A DNA stretch of 17,803 bases from an uncultured Clostridium sp. (GTDB taxonomy: Bacteria > Bacillota > Clostridia > Clostridiales > Clostridiaceae). The position numbers were made by a program, and so were the translations under genes. Each line of letters begins with the position of its first letter. The stretch's first letter is position 1. This document shows positions 6,644-15,019 of this stretch, piece after piece. The notes under the pieces were generated by a model that worked only from the letters and a program-made list of their open reading frames with translations, had not been told where the DNA came from and did no database searches. The stretch covers positions 1-17,803 of the forward strand of contig UQQU01000066.1 in assembly GCA_900543325.1 (NCBI GenBank), given 5' to 3'.

Positions 6644-7999
6644 ATGAATGCAAATAATATATTAGAAACGATAAAAATGATAGAAGAGGAAAAACTAGAT
6701 ATTAGAACTATAACTATGGGAATTTCTCTTTTAGACTGTATAGATAGTAATGGAGATAAGGCAAGAGAAAAAATATATAAAAAGATTACGACTTATGCTA
6801 AAGATTTGGTCAAGGTTGGAAATGAAATAGCTAATGAATTTGGCGTGCCAATAGTTAATAAAAGAGTTTCTGTTACACCTATTTCAATAATTGCAGGAGC
6901 AACAGATGAAACTAATTATGTAAAGTTTGCAGAAACATTAGATAAAGCGGCACATGAGTTAGGAATAGATTTTATAGGTGGGTTTTCAGCTTTAGTACAT
7001 AAGGGATACAGTAAGGGAGATAGAATTCTTATTAATTCAATACCAGAGGCTTTAGCTAAAACCAGTAAAGTTTGTTCTTCTGTAAATGTTGGATCTACTA
7101 GATGTGGAATTAATATGGATGCAGTGAAAGAGATGGGACAAGTTATAAAAAAGACCGCTGAATTAACAGCAGATAAAAAAGGTTTTGGATGTGCAAAACT
7201 TGTTGTATTTGCTAATGCTGTTGAGGATAATCCATTTATGGCAGGAGCTTTTCATGGAGTTGGGGAAGCAGATAGAGTTATAAATGTTGGAGTTAGTGGG
7301 CCAGGAGTAGTGCAAAGAGCTATAGAAAAGGTTAAAGGAGAAAGTTTTGATGTAGTGGCTGAAACTATTAAGAAGACTGCATTTAAAATTACTAGAATAG
7401 GACAATTGGTTGCACATGAAGCTTCCAAAAGGTTAGATACACCTTTTGGAATTGTAGATTTATCATTAGCGCCTACTCCAGCAGTTGGAGATTCAGTTGC
7501 ACATATTTTAGAGGCTATGGGTCTTGAGGTTGTTGGAACTCATGGTACAACTGCAGCTTTAGCACTTTTGAATGATGCAGTTAAAAAAGGGGGAGTAATG
7601 GCTTGTAGTCATGTAGGAGGATTAAGTGGAGCTTTTATTCCAGTTTCAGAAGATGCTGGTATGATAGATGCAGTATTAAATGGATCATTAAATTTAGAAA
7701 AGCTTGAAGCAATGACAGCTATTTGTTCAGTTGGATTAGATATGATAGCAGTTCCAGGGGATACAACAGCAGAAACTTTATCAGCAATGATAGCTGATGA
7801 AAGCGCAATTGGAGTTATTAATAATAAAACTACGGCAGTTAGAATTATTCCAGCTCCAGGATGTAAAGTAGGAGATTTGGTTGAATTTGGAGGATTATTA
7901 GGAAGGGCACCTGTAATGCCTATAAATAAGTATTCTTCATTTGATTTTATTCAGCGTGGGGGGAGAATACCAGCACCAATTCACTCATTTAAAAATTAG
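6644..7999 (+). CDS. UPF0210 / DUF711 family protein
   Basis: A 451-aa soluble protein of the UPF0210 (DUF711) family, often annotated PFL-like because of fold similarity. Recognisable stretches are RTITMGISLLDC near residue 20, GGFSALVHKG (about 115-125), GVGEADRVINVGVSGPGVV (about 207-225) and a glycine-rich end with APVMPI and GGRIPAP. It lacks the glycyl-radical motif of pyruvate formate-lyase and is not expected to be a radical enzyme. The biochemical function is unknown. The start ATG follows a GGAGG site. It is second gene after the ACT-domain protein and is closed by the hairpin at 8017-8077. Confidence 0.9.
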   Translation: MNANNILETIKMIEEEKLDIRTITMGISLLDCIDSNGDKAREKIYKKITTYAKDLVKVGNEIANEFGVPIVNKRVSVTPISIIAGATDETNYVKFAETLDKAAHELGIDFIGGFSALVHKGYSKGDRILINSIPEALAKTSKVCSSVNVGSTRCGINMDAVKEMGQVIKKTAELTADKKGFGCAKLVVFANAVEDNPFMAGAFHGVGEADRVINVGVSGPGVVQRAIEKVKGESFDVVAETIKKTAFKITRIGQLVAHEASKRLDTPFGIVDLSLAPTPAVGDSVAHILEAMGLEVVGTHGTTAALALLNDAVKKGGVMACSHVGGLSGAFIPVSEDAGMIDAVLNGSLNLEKLEAMTAICSVGLDMIAVPGDTTAETLSAMIADESAIGVINNKTTAVRIIPAPGCKVGDLVEFGGLLGRAPVMPINKYSSFDFIQRGGRIPAPIHSFKN

Positions 8000-8016
8000 A
8001 TAAAAATAATATTTAT

Positions 8017-8077
8017 ATAGGGACACTTAATCATTGTTAAAAAACAATAAATAATGGTTGACGAGTCCCTATTTTAT
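8017..8077 (+). terminator. two-tier hairpin terminator after UPF0210
   Basis: Outer stem ATAGGGAC (8017-8024) pairs with GTCCCTAT (8065-8072) and is followed by a T-rich tail. An inner helix, ATTGTT with AACAAT, forms near 8033-8048. It is larger than a plain terminator but has the right position and tail. Confidence 0.65.
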
Positions 8078-8196
8078 TAGATAAAATTAAATATTTATGT
8101 TATAAAATTTGAAAAGTATATAATAAAATTTAGGAAATATAAAATAAAAATGTTCAATTAAGGTAATACTATAAATAATTATAACTGTACAAATCG

Positions 8197-8224
8197 GCAA
8201 CAGTAGATTATTATTAAATGTTGC
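8197..8224 (+). promoter_or_regulatory. inverted repeat in the helD leader
   Basis: GCAACA (8197-8202) and TGTTGC (8219-8224) are separated by 16 AT-rich bases, about 40 bp before the helD start. It could be an operator or a leader hairpin. I could not find a clear -35/-10 pair for helD. Confidence 0.3.
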
Positions 8225-8265
8225 ATAAGATAATACAAAAAATAGATTGGTCGTGAGGAAAAGTA

Positions 8266-10557
8266 ATGAGTGAAAATTTAGCTTTAGAAAAAAGCATCCT
8301 TGAGCAAAAACGTAGGGATATATTAAATGAAGTTAATGAGAAAAGAAAATATCAAGAAGAAATAGCTAAAAAATTAAGAGTATTAACTAAGGAAGCTAAA
8401 GGAAGTTATGATCAAGAAAAAGAAAATACGGAAAAAATATATAATTTATTAAAAAAAGAGATAGAAAATTATGAAGAAGCATTAAAGAATCCGTATTTTG
8501 GCAGAGTTGATTTTAATGAGAAGTTTGGTTCTGAAGAGAAAATTTACATAGGTAAAAAAGGGATAACATCTACAGTAGATGGTGAAGAAATTGTTGTAGA
8601 CTGGAGAGCTCCTGTAGCAGATCTTTATTATAGTGGAACTGGAGGAGAGGCTTATTATAAAGCTCCTATGGGGATAGTTGAAGGTGAATTGAATTTAAAA
8701 AGAAAGTTTTTATTTAATGATGAAAACTTAGATAAAATTTTTGATGAAAGCACTAATGAGATTATTATTAACGGAGAAGAAGGAGAAGGACTTGTTGATG
8801 AGTTCTTAAAAATAAATCTAGAAGAGAGTAGAGGAAAAAAACTTAAGGAAGTAGTTGCAACTATACAAAAAGAACAAAATGATATTATAAGATGGCCTAA
8901 AAATCTTCCAATAATAGTTCAAGGATCTGCAGGGTCAGGAAAAACTACAATTGCATTACATAGACTAGCATATCTTTTATATAGATATAGAGAATCTATG
9001 GGAGGAAAAGATATATTAGTATTAGCGCCGAATAAGTTATTTCTAGATTACATTTCTGATATTTTACCTACTTTAGGATCCAATGATGTAAAACAAACAA
9101 CATTTCAGGAACTTGTGATGAAAATCCTTAAATTAAAAGGAAAAATAAAAACTAAAGATGATAAACTTAAGGAGCTTATAGAAATAGAAGATCACAGAGA
9201 AAAGCAATTTATTGTCAACGCTTCAAGAGTTAAAGGAAATTTAATATTTAAGACTATAATAGATAGATATATAGCTTTATTGGAAAGCAGTTCTTTAGAA
9301 ATAGATGATATTTTAATAGCAGGTTATGTTTTATTCTCAAAGAGAGAAATAATGAGACTATATCTAAAGGATTTACAAAGTTATCCTATAAATAAAAGAA
9401 AAGATGAAATTAAGAGATATTTATCATTAAAGCTAAAGGAAAGAATAGAAAGTCTTATTATTCAAGTTGATAGAGAATGGGATATAAAAATTAAAGAAGT
9501 AAAAAAAGAATTAGATGATGGAGAATTAAGAAGACATAAATTAATAGAAATATATAATGAAAGAGATAATCTTAAGGAATATATTAAGCATGATGCAAAA
9601 AAAGTAATGAATGAATATTTTAAAAATTGGAGGGGAATAACCTGCAGCGATATTTATATTAACTTGTTTAAAGACGATCAAGTTTTTGAAATTGCAACTG
9701 GAAATAGAATTCCTAGGGCATTAGCTGAATATATAAAAGCAGAAGCAGTATCAAATCATGAGAAAGGTATAATAGATGAGGATGATTTACCAGTACTTTT
9801 CTATATACATATGTTATTAGAAGGAATTGATGAAAAATCAAAATATAAACATATAGTAGTAGATGAGGCACAAGATTATAGTCCATTCCAAATTTATTTG
9901 ATTAATAGTTTATCTATGGGAAATTCTTTAACATTAGTTGGAGACTTAGCACAAGGTATATATCATTATAAAGGTATTAGAACTTGGAATGATATTACTG
10001 ATGGTGTGTTTGATGGTAAGGCCACATTTATAACATTAAGCCAAAGTTATCGTTCAACTGTTGAAATAATTGAATTTGCAAATTCAGCATTAAATGCTCA
10101 AGGGTTAGGTCTAAAAAGTGCAAAGCCGGTATTGAGACATGGAGAAAAGCCAGAGGTAATTAAATCAGTTTCAAGAAGAGAGTCTGTAAGAATGATTGAT
10201 GAAATTGTAAAGAGGCTTAACTCAAAAGGGAAACATAGTATTGCAATAATAACAAAAACTTATAATGAAGGTAAGATTTTAGAAAAAGAATTGAAAAAAC
10301 ATACTGATTTAGAGTTTACTTTAATTAAAGGAAATGAGAAAAAAAGTGCAAATACAGATATAATAATAATACCAGCCTATTTAACAAAAGGCTTAGAATT
10401 TGATGGAACTATAATATATAATCCAACAGAAAAAAATTATCCAGATAATATATTAAATCAACGATTGCTTTATGTAGCATTAACTAGAGCACTTCATAGT
10501 GAGTATATAATTGCAGAAGAAGAACTTTCTAGAAATATAAAATTTGAAATATCTTAG
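8266..10557 (+). CDS. helD: HelD-type UvrD-like motor ATPase / helicase IV family
   Basis: A 763-aa superfamily 1 motor of the HelD family. Bacillus HelD (about 770 aa) binds RNA polymerase and recycles stalled or post-termination complexes. The first about 95 residues are charged and helical (LEQKRRDILNEVNEKRKYQEE...), matching the coiled coil that enters the polymerase secondary channel. A VDWRAPVADLYY motif typical of the family follows at about 110. Walker A is GSAGSGKTT (220-228) and Walker B is VVDEAQD with Asp533/Glu534. Late helicase motifs include GDLAQGIY, SQSYRST and the C-terminal LLYVALTRAL. The domain between about 260 and 500 is the variable insertion. The start ATG follows a GAGGAAA site. 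It is a single-gene unit with a terminator at 10613-10668. Confidence 0.93.
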   Translation: MSENLALEKSILEQKRRDILNEVNEKRKYQEEIAKKLRVLTKEAKGSYDQEKENTEKIYNLLKKEIENYEEALKNPYFGRVDFNEKFGSEEKIYIGKKGITSTVDGEEIVVDWRAPVADLYYSGTGGEAYYKAPMGIVEGELNLKRKFLFNDENLDKIFDESTNEIIINGEEGEGLVDEFLKINLEESRGKKLKEVVATIQKEQNDIIRWPKNLPIIVQGSAGSGKTTIALHRLAYLLYRYRESMGGKDILVLAPNKLFLDYISDILPTLGSNDVKQTTFQELVMKILKLKGKIKTKDDKLKELIEIEDHREKQFIVNASRVKGNLIFKTIIDRYIALLESSSLEIDDILIAGYVLFSKREIMRLYLKDLQSYPINKRKDEIKRYLSLKLKERIESLIIQVDREWDIKIKEVKKELDDGELRRHKLIEIYNERDNLKEYIKHDAKKVMNEYFKNWRGITCSDIYINLFKDDQVFEIATGNRIPRALAEYIKAEAVSNHEKGIIDEDDLPVLFYIHMLLEGIDEKSKYKHIVVDEAQDYSPFQIYLINSLSMGNSLTLVGDLAQGIYHYKGIRTWNDITDGVFDGKATFITLSQSYRSTVEIIEFANSALNAQGLGLKSAKPVLRHGEKPEVIKSVSRRESVRMIDEIVKRLNSKGKHSIAIITKTYNEGKILEKELKKHTDLEFTLIKGNEKKSANTDIIIIPAYLTKGLEFDGTIIYNPTEKNYPDNILNQRLLYVALTRALHSEYIIAEEELSRNIKFEIS

Positions 10558-10612
10558 CTATAAAATTATTAATTGATAGAATTTATTAAGTTAGAAAAAT
10601 ATAAAAATTAAG

Positions 10613-10668
10613 ATCAAGTAAGCTAATAAGAGGTGTAAATACTGTTATTAACTTACTTGATTATTTAT
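10613..10668 (+). terminator. terminator after helD
   Basis: ATCAAGTAAG (10613-10622) pairs with CTTACTTGAT (10652-10661). The stem continues through TAATAA/TTATTA after one mismatch, and an AT-rich tail follows. Confidence 0.75.
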
Positions 10669-10690
10669 AAAATATATACAAAAAGTTAAT

Positions 10691-10720
10691 TTGAAAGATT
10701 ATCCTTAGTTAAGGTAGAAT
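10691..10720 (+). promoter_or_regulatory. promoter of the cation exchanger
   Basis: TTGAAA at 10691-10696, an 18-bp spacer and TAGAAT at 10715-10720. Confidence 0.5.
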
Positions 10721-10777
10721 AATTTTAGTGAATTTGAAAAAAATATAGGATTTAGGATGAAAAATAGGAGGATGGGA

Positions 10778-11758
10778 ATGAGTTATATATTTTTAATAAT
10801 AGGCTTTTTTCTATTAATTAAAGGAGCAGATATTTTTGTTAGTGGTGCATCTAACATTTCAAAAAGGTTAGGAATACCATCTGTTATAGTTGGTTTAACA
10901 ATAGTATCATTAGGGACAAGTGCACCAGAGCTTGCCGTAAGTGCTATTTCATCAATTAAAGGTAGCAATGAGATAGCAGTAGGAAATGTATTAGGTTCAA
11001 ATCTTTTTAATACATTAATGGTACTTGGCGTTACTACTATAATAATGGCATTAACAATTAAGAAATCCGAAGTTAAAAGAGATTTTAGTATAAATATATT
11101 AGTAACCATATTACTTTTACTTTTGACTTTTACTACTTTGCTAGGAGGAAAGGATAATTACATATCAAGACTTGATGGAATAGTATTATTAATAGGATGT
11201 ATTTCATATATAACCTATTTAATATTATCGGTAAAAAGAGGTAAAACAACAAGTGAAAATATACATGAAGAGTTGGCTTTAGAATCAACTAATGAAATAA
11301 GTATTTTTAAAAGTATATTAAAATTAATTATAGGTGTTGCAGGAATTGTTATTGGAGGACAAATTGTTGTAGATTCAGCAACTTCTATTGCAACTTCATT
11401 AGGAATGAGTGAAAAGCTTGTAGGACTTACAATAGTAGCAATAGGAACATCATTACCTGAACTAGTAACATCTGTAGTGGCAGCTATTAAAGGGGAAGAG
11501 GATATTGCCCTTGGAAATATATTAGGTTCAAATATATTTAATATTTTATTAATTATAGGATTATCATCAGCTATAAGCCCCATAGCTGTATCAAGTAATT
11601 TAATATTTGATTTCGTATTTTTAATTGTAGTAACTTCAATAATTGGTATTATGATATTTGCAAATAAAAGTGATGAAAAGCGTTTTGGTAAAAAAGAAGG
11701 TATTATTTTAGTAGCACTTTATGTAATTTATATGATTTATATAATAATTAGAAATTAA
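10778..11758 (+). CDS. CaCA-family Na+/Ca2+ (or H+/Ca2+) exchanger
   Basis: A polytopic membrane antiporter of the calcium/cation antiporter superfamily (YrbG-like), 326 aa. The two signature alpha repeats are present. Repeat 1 has VGLTIVSLGTSAPELAVS and then GNVLGSNLFN; repeat 2 has VGLTIVAIGTSLPELVTS and then GNILGSNIFN. The acidic Glu in each GTSxPE and the Asn/Ser of GSN line the ion site in known structures. About ten hydrophobic helices alternate in the inverted-repeat pattern, with a charged cytoplasmic loop between the halves (about 153-178). I chose ATG 10778 because a perfect AGGAGG lies at 10766-10771, six bases upstream. The ATG at 10757 would place that site inside the coding region. 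The transported ions cannot be told from sequence. Confidence 0.92.
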   Translation: MSYIFLIIGFFLLIKGADIFVSGASNISKRLGIPSVIVGLTIVSLGTSAPELAVSAISSIKGSNEIAVGNVLGSNLFNTLMVLGVTTIIMALTIKKSEVKRDFSINILVTILLLLLTFTTLLGGKDNYISRLDGIVLLIGCISYITYLILSVKRGKTTSENIHEELALESTNEISIFKSILKLIIGVAGIVIGGQIVVDSATSIATSLGMSEKLVGLTIVAIGTSLPELVTSVVAAIKGEEDIALGNILGSNIFNILLIIGLSSAISPIAVSSNLIFDFVFLIVVTSIIGIMIFANKSDEKRFGKKEGIILVALYVIYMIYIIIRN

Positions 11759-11813
11759 AAAAATCTCTACGCAAAGGAGTTAGAAAATGAATTCCTTTCA
11801 CGTAGAGATTTTT
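11759..11813 (+). terminator. terminator after the exchanger
   Basis: AAAAATCTCTACG (11759-11771) pairs with CGTAGAGATTTTT (11801-11813), with an inner AAAGGA/TCCTTT extension. The T run immediately follows. This is one of the strongest terminators in the window. Confidence 0.9.
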
Positions 11814-11883
11814 CATTATATATATTTAATAAAAACTTTAAATTTTCTATAAATAAAAAAATTAACAAAATTTTTAAACAAGA

Positions 11884-11910
11884 TTAATAAGTTATTAAAT
11901 AACTTATTAA
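11884..11910. promoter_or_regulatory. 27-bp perfect palindrome upstream of the 559-aa membrane protein gene
   Basis: TTAATAAGTTAT (11884-11895), the trinucleotide TAA, and ATAACTTATTAA (11899-11910): 12-bp arms. It lies 28 bp before the -35 box of the next gene and about 80 bp after the previous terminator, with no T tract. It looks more like a protein-binding operator than a terminator. Confidence 0.45.
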
Positions 11911-11938
11911 AGAATAGTTTAAAACTTTAAAAAAAGTA

Positions 11939-11967
11939 TTGAATTCGATTAAATATACCTTTATAAT
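11939..11967 (+). promoter_or_regulatory. promoter of the 559-aa membrane protein gene
   Basis: TTGAAT at 11939-11944, a 17-bp spacer and a perfect TATAAT at 11962-11967, about 20 bp before the ATG. Confidence 0.7.
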
Positions 11968-11987
11968 ATTAATATGGAGGGATAAAA

Positions 11988-13667
11988 ATGAGATTTCAAA
12001 GTAGTTTTAAACAATATTTAAAGTGGTTAATAGGGAGTTATTTAGCAATAGGAATATTATTAGCTTTTAATAGTAAGCTTATTTTAGATTTTTCACTAAG
12101 TACTTTTCTATTAGTAGGACCGTTTGTATTATGTACGGTAGCATATGGAGTTTTAACGTTAAATAAAAAATATATAACTAGCGGAATAGTGGTTGGGTTA
12201 TTATATTTTGTGGTATTAATAGTATTTAGTCCAATATTTATGCCAAGCACTCATAGAAATTTAATTGGAAATGTAGAAGAGATAGAATTTTCAAGTCAAA
12301 TCGAGCATATGGATTTAAAGCAATTACCTATTATTGATAAGGAGTTAGCTTACAAATTAGCAGATAAAAAATTAGGAGAAATACCAAGCTTAGGTAGCCA
12401 AGTAACAATAGGAGATTTATCTTTACAAAGCGTAAATGGACAATTATATTATGTTGGACCATTAGAACATTCATCATTCTTTAAATGGCTTACTAATAGA
12501 GAAGGAACAAAGGGATATATTAAGGTAAGTGCGACGAATCAAAATGATGTACAATTAGTTACAGAATTAAATGGAGAAGATATACATTTAAAATATATTC
12601 CATCAGCTTATCTTTTTAGTGACTTAGATAGACATGCTTATTTAAATGATATGAAAGCTGGACATACAGATTATACTTTTGAATTAGATGATGAAGGAAA
12701 TCCTTATTGGGTTATTACAAGATATGACAATGCTATTGGAATAACAGAACAAAAAGCAATAGGGACAGAAATAATAAATGCACAAACAGGTGAAACTAAT
12801 ATTTATGATATAGAAAATACACCAAAATGGGTAGATAGAATACAACCATCAAGTTATATAAATAATTATTTAAATAAATGGGGAGAGCTAGTTCATGGTA
12901 TTTTAAACTTTAGTGATAAAGATAAATTAAAACCTACTCAAGGAATGAACATAATATTCAATGATGATGAATGTTATTACTATACAGGAATAACTTCAGT
13001 AGGTAATGACGAAGGGTTAGTTGGATTTATGCTAACTAATACTAGAACTGGTGAAACAAAAATGTATAAGACTTCAGGTGCAACTGAAGCTGCAAGTATG
13101 AAATCAGCAGAAGGTAAAGTTCAACAATATGGATATACAGCAACATTCCCATATTTAATAAATATACAATCAGAACCAACATATTTCATGACATTAAAGG
13201 ATTCTAATGGTCTTGTTAAGCAATATTCTATGGTTAATGTTAAAAACTATAATACGGTTGCAGTAGGTGACACATTACAATCAACATTAAATAGATATTT
13301 AGAAGCTTTAACTAATACTAATATTTCATTGGAAGGAAGCAATAGTGAAGAATCATTAGTTGGTGAAGTTGAAAGAATAGGATTAGTTGTTAAAGAAGGT
13401 TCAAGTATTTATGATATAAAGATAAAGGGTGAAGATAGTTTCTTCTCAGTATCAACAGAAACATCAAGAGAAGTTGCATTAACAAATGTTGGTGATACTA
13501 TTTCTATTAAATTTATAAAAGTTGGGGATGGAGAATATATAATAACTAATTCTTTTGAAAATTTAACTTTAGAAAATCATTCTGAAGATACTAAAACTTT
13601 AGAAGAGGGAGTATCAACAAGTGATAATGCAGTTATTATAGAAGAGGGGACATTAGATACAAATTAA
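11988..13667 (+). CDS. membrane-anchored extracytoplasmic protein of unknown function
   Basis: A 559-aa protein with three N-terminal membrane helices (about 12-28, 34-54 and 62-84) followed by a large domain of about 470 residues, predicted to lie outside the cell. It has no lipobox, no LPXTG anchor and no visible catalytic motif. The exported part is rich in beta-type segments. It contains two related stretches, INAQTGETNIYDIE (about 264-277) and LTNTRTGETKMYKTSGATE (about 349-367), and a SAEGKVQQYGYTATFP segment after the second. The C-terminal 40 residues are acidic and low in complexity. I have the impression of a conserved Firmicutes family of unknown function but cannot name a domain. 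It is a single gene with its own promoter, a GGAGGG ribosome site, and a terminator shared with the Nudix gene. Confidence 0.8.
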   Translation: MRFQSSFKQYLKWLIGSYLAIGILLAFNSKLILDFSLSTFLLVGPFVLCTVAYGVLTLNKKYITSGIVVGLLYFVVLIVFSPIFMPSTHRNLIGNVEEIEFSSQIEHMDLKQLPIIDKELAYKLADKKLGEIPSLGSQVTIGDLSLQSVNGQLYYVGPLEHSSFFKWLTNREGTKGYIKVSATNQNDVQLVTELNGEDIHLKYIPSAYLFSDLDRHAYLNDMKAGHTDYTFELDDEGNPYWVITRYDNAIGITEQKAIGTEIINAQTGETNIYDIENTPKWVDRIQPSSYINNYLNKWGELVHGILNFSDKDKLKPTQGMNIIFNDDECYYYTGITSVGNDEGLVGFMLTNTRTGETKMYKTSGATEAASMKSAEGKVQQYGYTATFPYLINIQSEPTYFMTLKDSNGLVKQYSMVNVKNYNTVAVGDTLQSTLNRYLEALTNTNISLEGSNSEESLVGEVERIGLVVKEGSSIYDIKIKGEDSFFSVSTETSREVALTNVGDTISIKFIKVGDGEYIITNSFENLTLENHSEDTKTLEEGVSTSDNAVIIEEGTLDTN

Positions 13668-13676
13668 TATAAAAAT

Positions 13677-13711
13677 AAGAAACTATCACATATTAAGTGT
13701 GATAGTTTCTT
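13677..13711. terminator. bidirectional terminator between the 559-aa gene and the Nudix gene
   Basis: A perfect 14-bp stem (13677-13690 with 13698-13711) closes a 7-nt loop. The plus strand exits into TTGTTTT and the minus strand into TTTTTATA. The Nudix stop codon (13693-13695) lies in the loop, so the stem arm at 13698-13711 is coding sequence for the Nudix gene. Confidence 0.85.
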
Positions 13712-14319
13712 TGTTTTAAATAACATAAAAAGTTAAGAAGAATTTTAGCTGTAATACCCCAAATAACGCGATCATTATAAATATAAAATGGAATTTCATA
13801 AGAACCAGTAGAGAATTTATAATCATGCTTTTTAGGAATTAGTTCATAAGGGAATTTGGTGTCAGGAGTAATATGAACTTTATTAACAAAGATAGATACA
13901 TTAGTATTTAGTAAAAAATCTAATGGAACAAAAAAAACTTCCTCAACTTCATCAACATTAATTTTAATATTGCTAATATCTTCGATAAAAATTAAATAGG
14001 GATGGATAAGAGTATTATAAGGAGATATAAAAATATCTAATGGAGATATAACTCTAACATTATCTTCACATATTCCTATTTCTTCACAAGTTTCTCTTAT
14101 AGCAGTAGTAAGTGGATTTTCATCTTTTTCTATTTTTCCCCCAGGAAAACAAACTTCATTTGGCTGATTGCGTAATGTTTTAGCTCTAACCTCAAAAAGA
14201 ATGTGTAAAGAATTATTATAATTAATAAGTGGAATAGTAACAGAAGCTCTTTTGAATTTTTCCCATCCATTAATATAAGGAGTATAATTTGCAAAAATAT
14301 TATTTATATCATCAATCAT
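13693..14319 (-). CDS. Nudix hydrolase, CoA pyrophosphatase-like
   Basis: A 208-aa protein. The Nudix box (GX5EX7REUXEEXGU) is complete at residues 61-83: Gly61, Glu67, Arg75-Glu76, Glu79-Glu80 and Gly82, the Mg2+-binding catalytic helix. It is preceded by VRAKTLRNQPNEVCFPGGK, which resembles the extra UPF0035 signature of CoA diphosphatases (NudL/YeaB type) that cut CoA to phosphopantetheine and 3',5'-ADP. The substrate call is therefore CoA or a related nucleotide diphosphate and is not certain. I chose ATG 14317-14319, five bases after an AGGTGA ribosome site. The GTG three codons upstream overlaps that site. Confidence 0.9.
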   Translation of the reverse strand: MIDDINNIFANYTPYINGWEKFKRASVTIPLINYNNSLHILFEVRAKTLRNQPNEVCFPGGKIEKDENPLTTAIRETCEEIGICEDNVRVISPLDIFISPYNTLIHPYLIFIEDISNIKINVDEVEEVFFVPLDFLLNTNVSIFVNKVHITPDTKFPYELIPKKHDYKFSTGSYEIPFYIYNDRVIWGITAKILLNFLCYLKQRNYHT

Positions 14320-14383
14320 AAAAATCACCTAATTATTTATATTAATAAGAAAATTTCAATATACATAATCTTAAAAAATCAAT

Positions 14384-14412
14384 TTGTGAAATAAAGAAAA
14401 AAAACTTATAAT
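14384..14412 (+). promoter_or_regulatory. promoter of the SprT-like operon
   Basis: TTGTGA at 14384-14389, a 17-bp spacer and a perfect TATAAT at 14407-14412, about 44 bp before the ATG. Confidence 0.65.
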
Positions 14413-14455
14413 AAAAAAATATTCTATTTAATTAGTTATAGTTTAGGAGTAAATT

Positions 14456-14971
14456 ATGTATAAAGTTTGGTCTATAGCAGATATAAAAATAATTATAAAT
14501 GAAATATCAGAAAAATGGAATTATCCATGTGATATAAAAATAGAAATTTCTAAAAGAGCAAAGAAAAGAATGGGAGCTTTTTTTTATAAAAAATATAATA
14601 ATAAAATAGAGCCTTTAAAATTTGTATTTGCTGAAGAGTTAGTAAATGGTAATTATAGTGAAAGAGTTGTTAAAGAGGTAATAATTCATGAGTATTTACA
14701 TTATTATTGTAATACTATAACTAATAGTAATAATGGGCATAATAAATTTTTTAAGACTTGTTGCATTAAAAGTGGTATATCTAGTAGTACAACATTTAAA
14801 TATAATAGTGAAGCAGAGCCAGATTTATCAAAATATAAGTATAAGATATACTGTAGTAACTGTAAAAAACTTGTATGTATGCATGTTAGAAAAGATGCAG
14901 CAGAAAGAAAAATAAGATTATATGTATCTAAATGTTGTAATGAAAAGCTATTTTGTGATAAGCTTTTATAG
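14456..14971 (+). CDS. SprT-like zinc metallopeptidase-fold protein
   Basis: A 171-aa protein with a SprT-like domain: His78-Glu79-x-x-His82 in IIHEYLHYY, and a third likely zinc ligand His95 in NGHNKFF. A C-terminal zinc-ribbon-like segment has Cys133-x-x-Cys136 and Cys160-Cys161, with Cys167 as a spare. The layout matches bacterial SprT/YdcK-type proteins related to the eukaryotic protease Spartan. Peptidase activity in the bacterial proteins is largely presumed. A TTAGGAG site lies seven bases before the ATG. The DUF1292 gene follows after 48 bp with no terminator, so the two may be cotranscribed. Confidence 0.88.
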   Translation: MYKVWSIADIKIIINEISEKWNYPCDIKIEISKRAKKRMGAFFYKKYNNKIEPLKFVFAEELVNGNYSERVVKEVIIHEYLHYYCNTITNSNNGHNKFFKTCCIKSGISSSTTFKYNSEAEPDLSKYKYKIYCSNCKKLVCMHVRKDAAERKIRLYVSKCCNEKLFCDKLL

Positions 14972-15019
14972 TAAAAATTTTAATAAAGTATAACACTATA
15001 AGAGAAGGAGAATAAATTA

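Noticed and set aside
6644..7999. Annotation of the UPF0210 protein as a pyruvate formate-lyase
   Set aside because: The glycyl-radical motif and catalytic cysteine pair of PFL are absent, and no activating enzyme is nearby.
10783..11583. Two minus-strand open frames inside the exchanger gene
   Set aside because: Shadows over the alpha-repeat coding regions; the plus-strand reading is clearly the real gene.
14733..14915. 60-codon plus-strand open frame within the SprT-like gene
   Set aside because: It lies in another frame over the HEXXH-containing gene, with no ribosome site.
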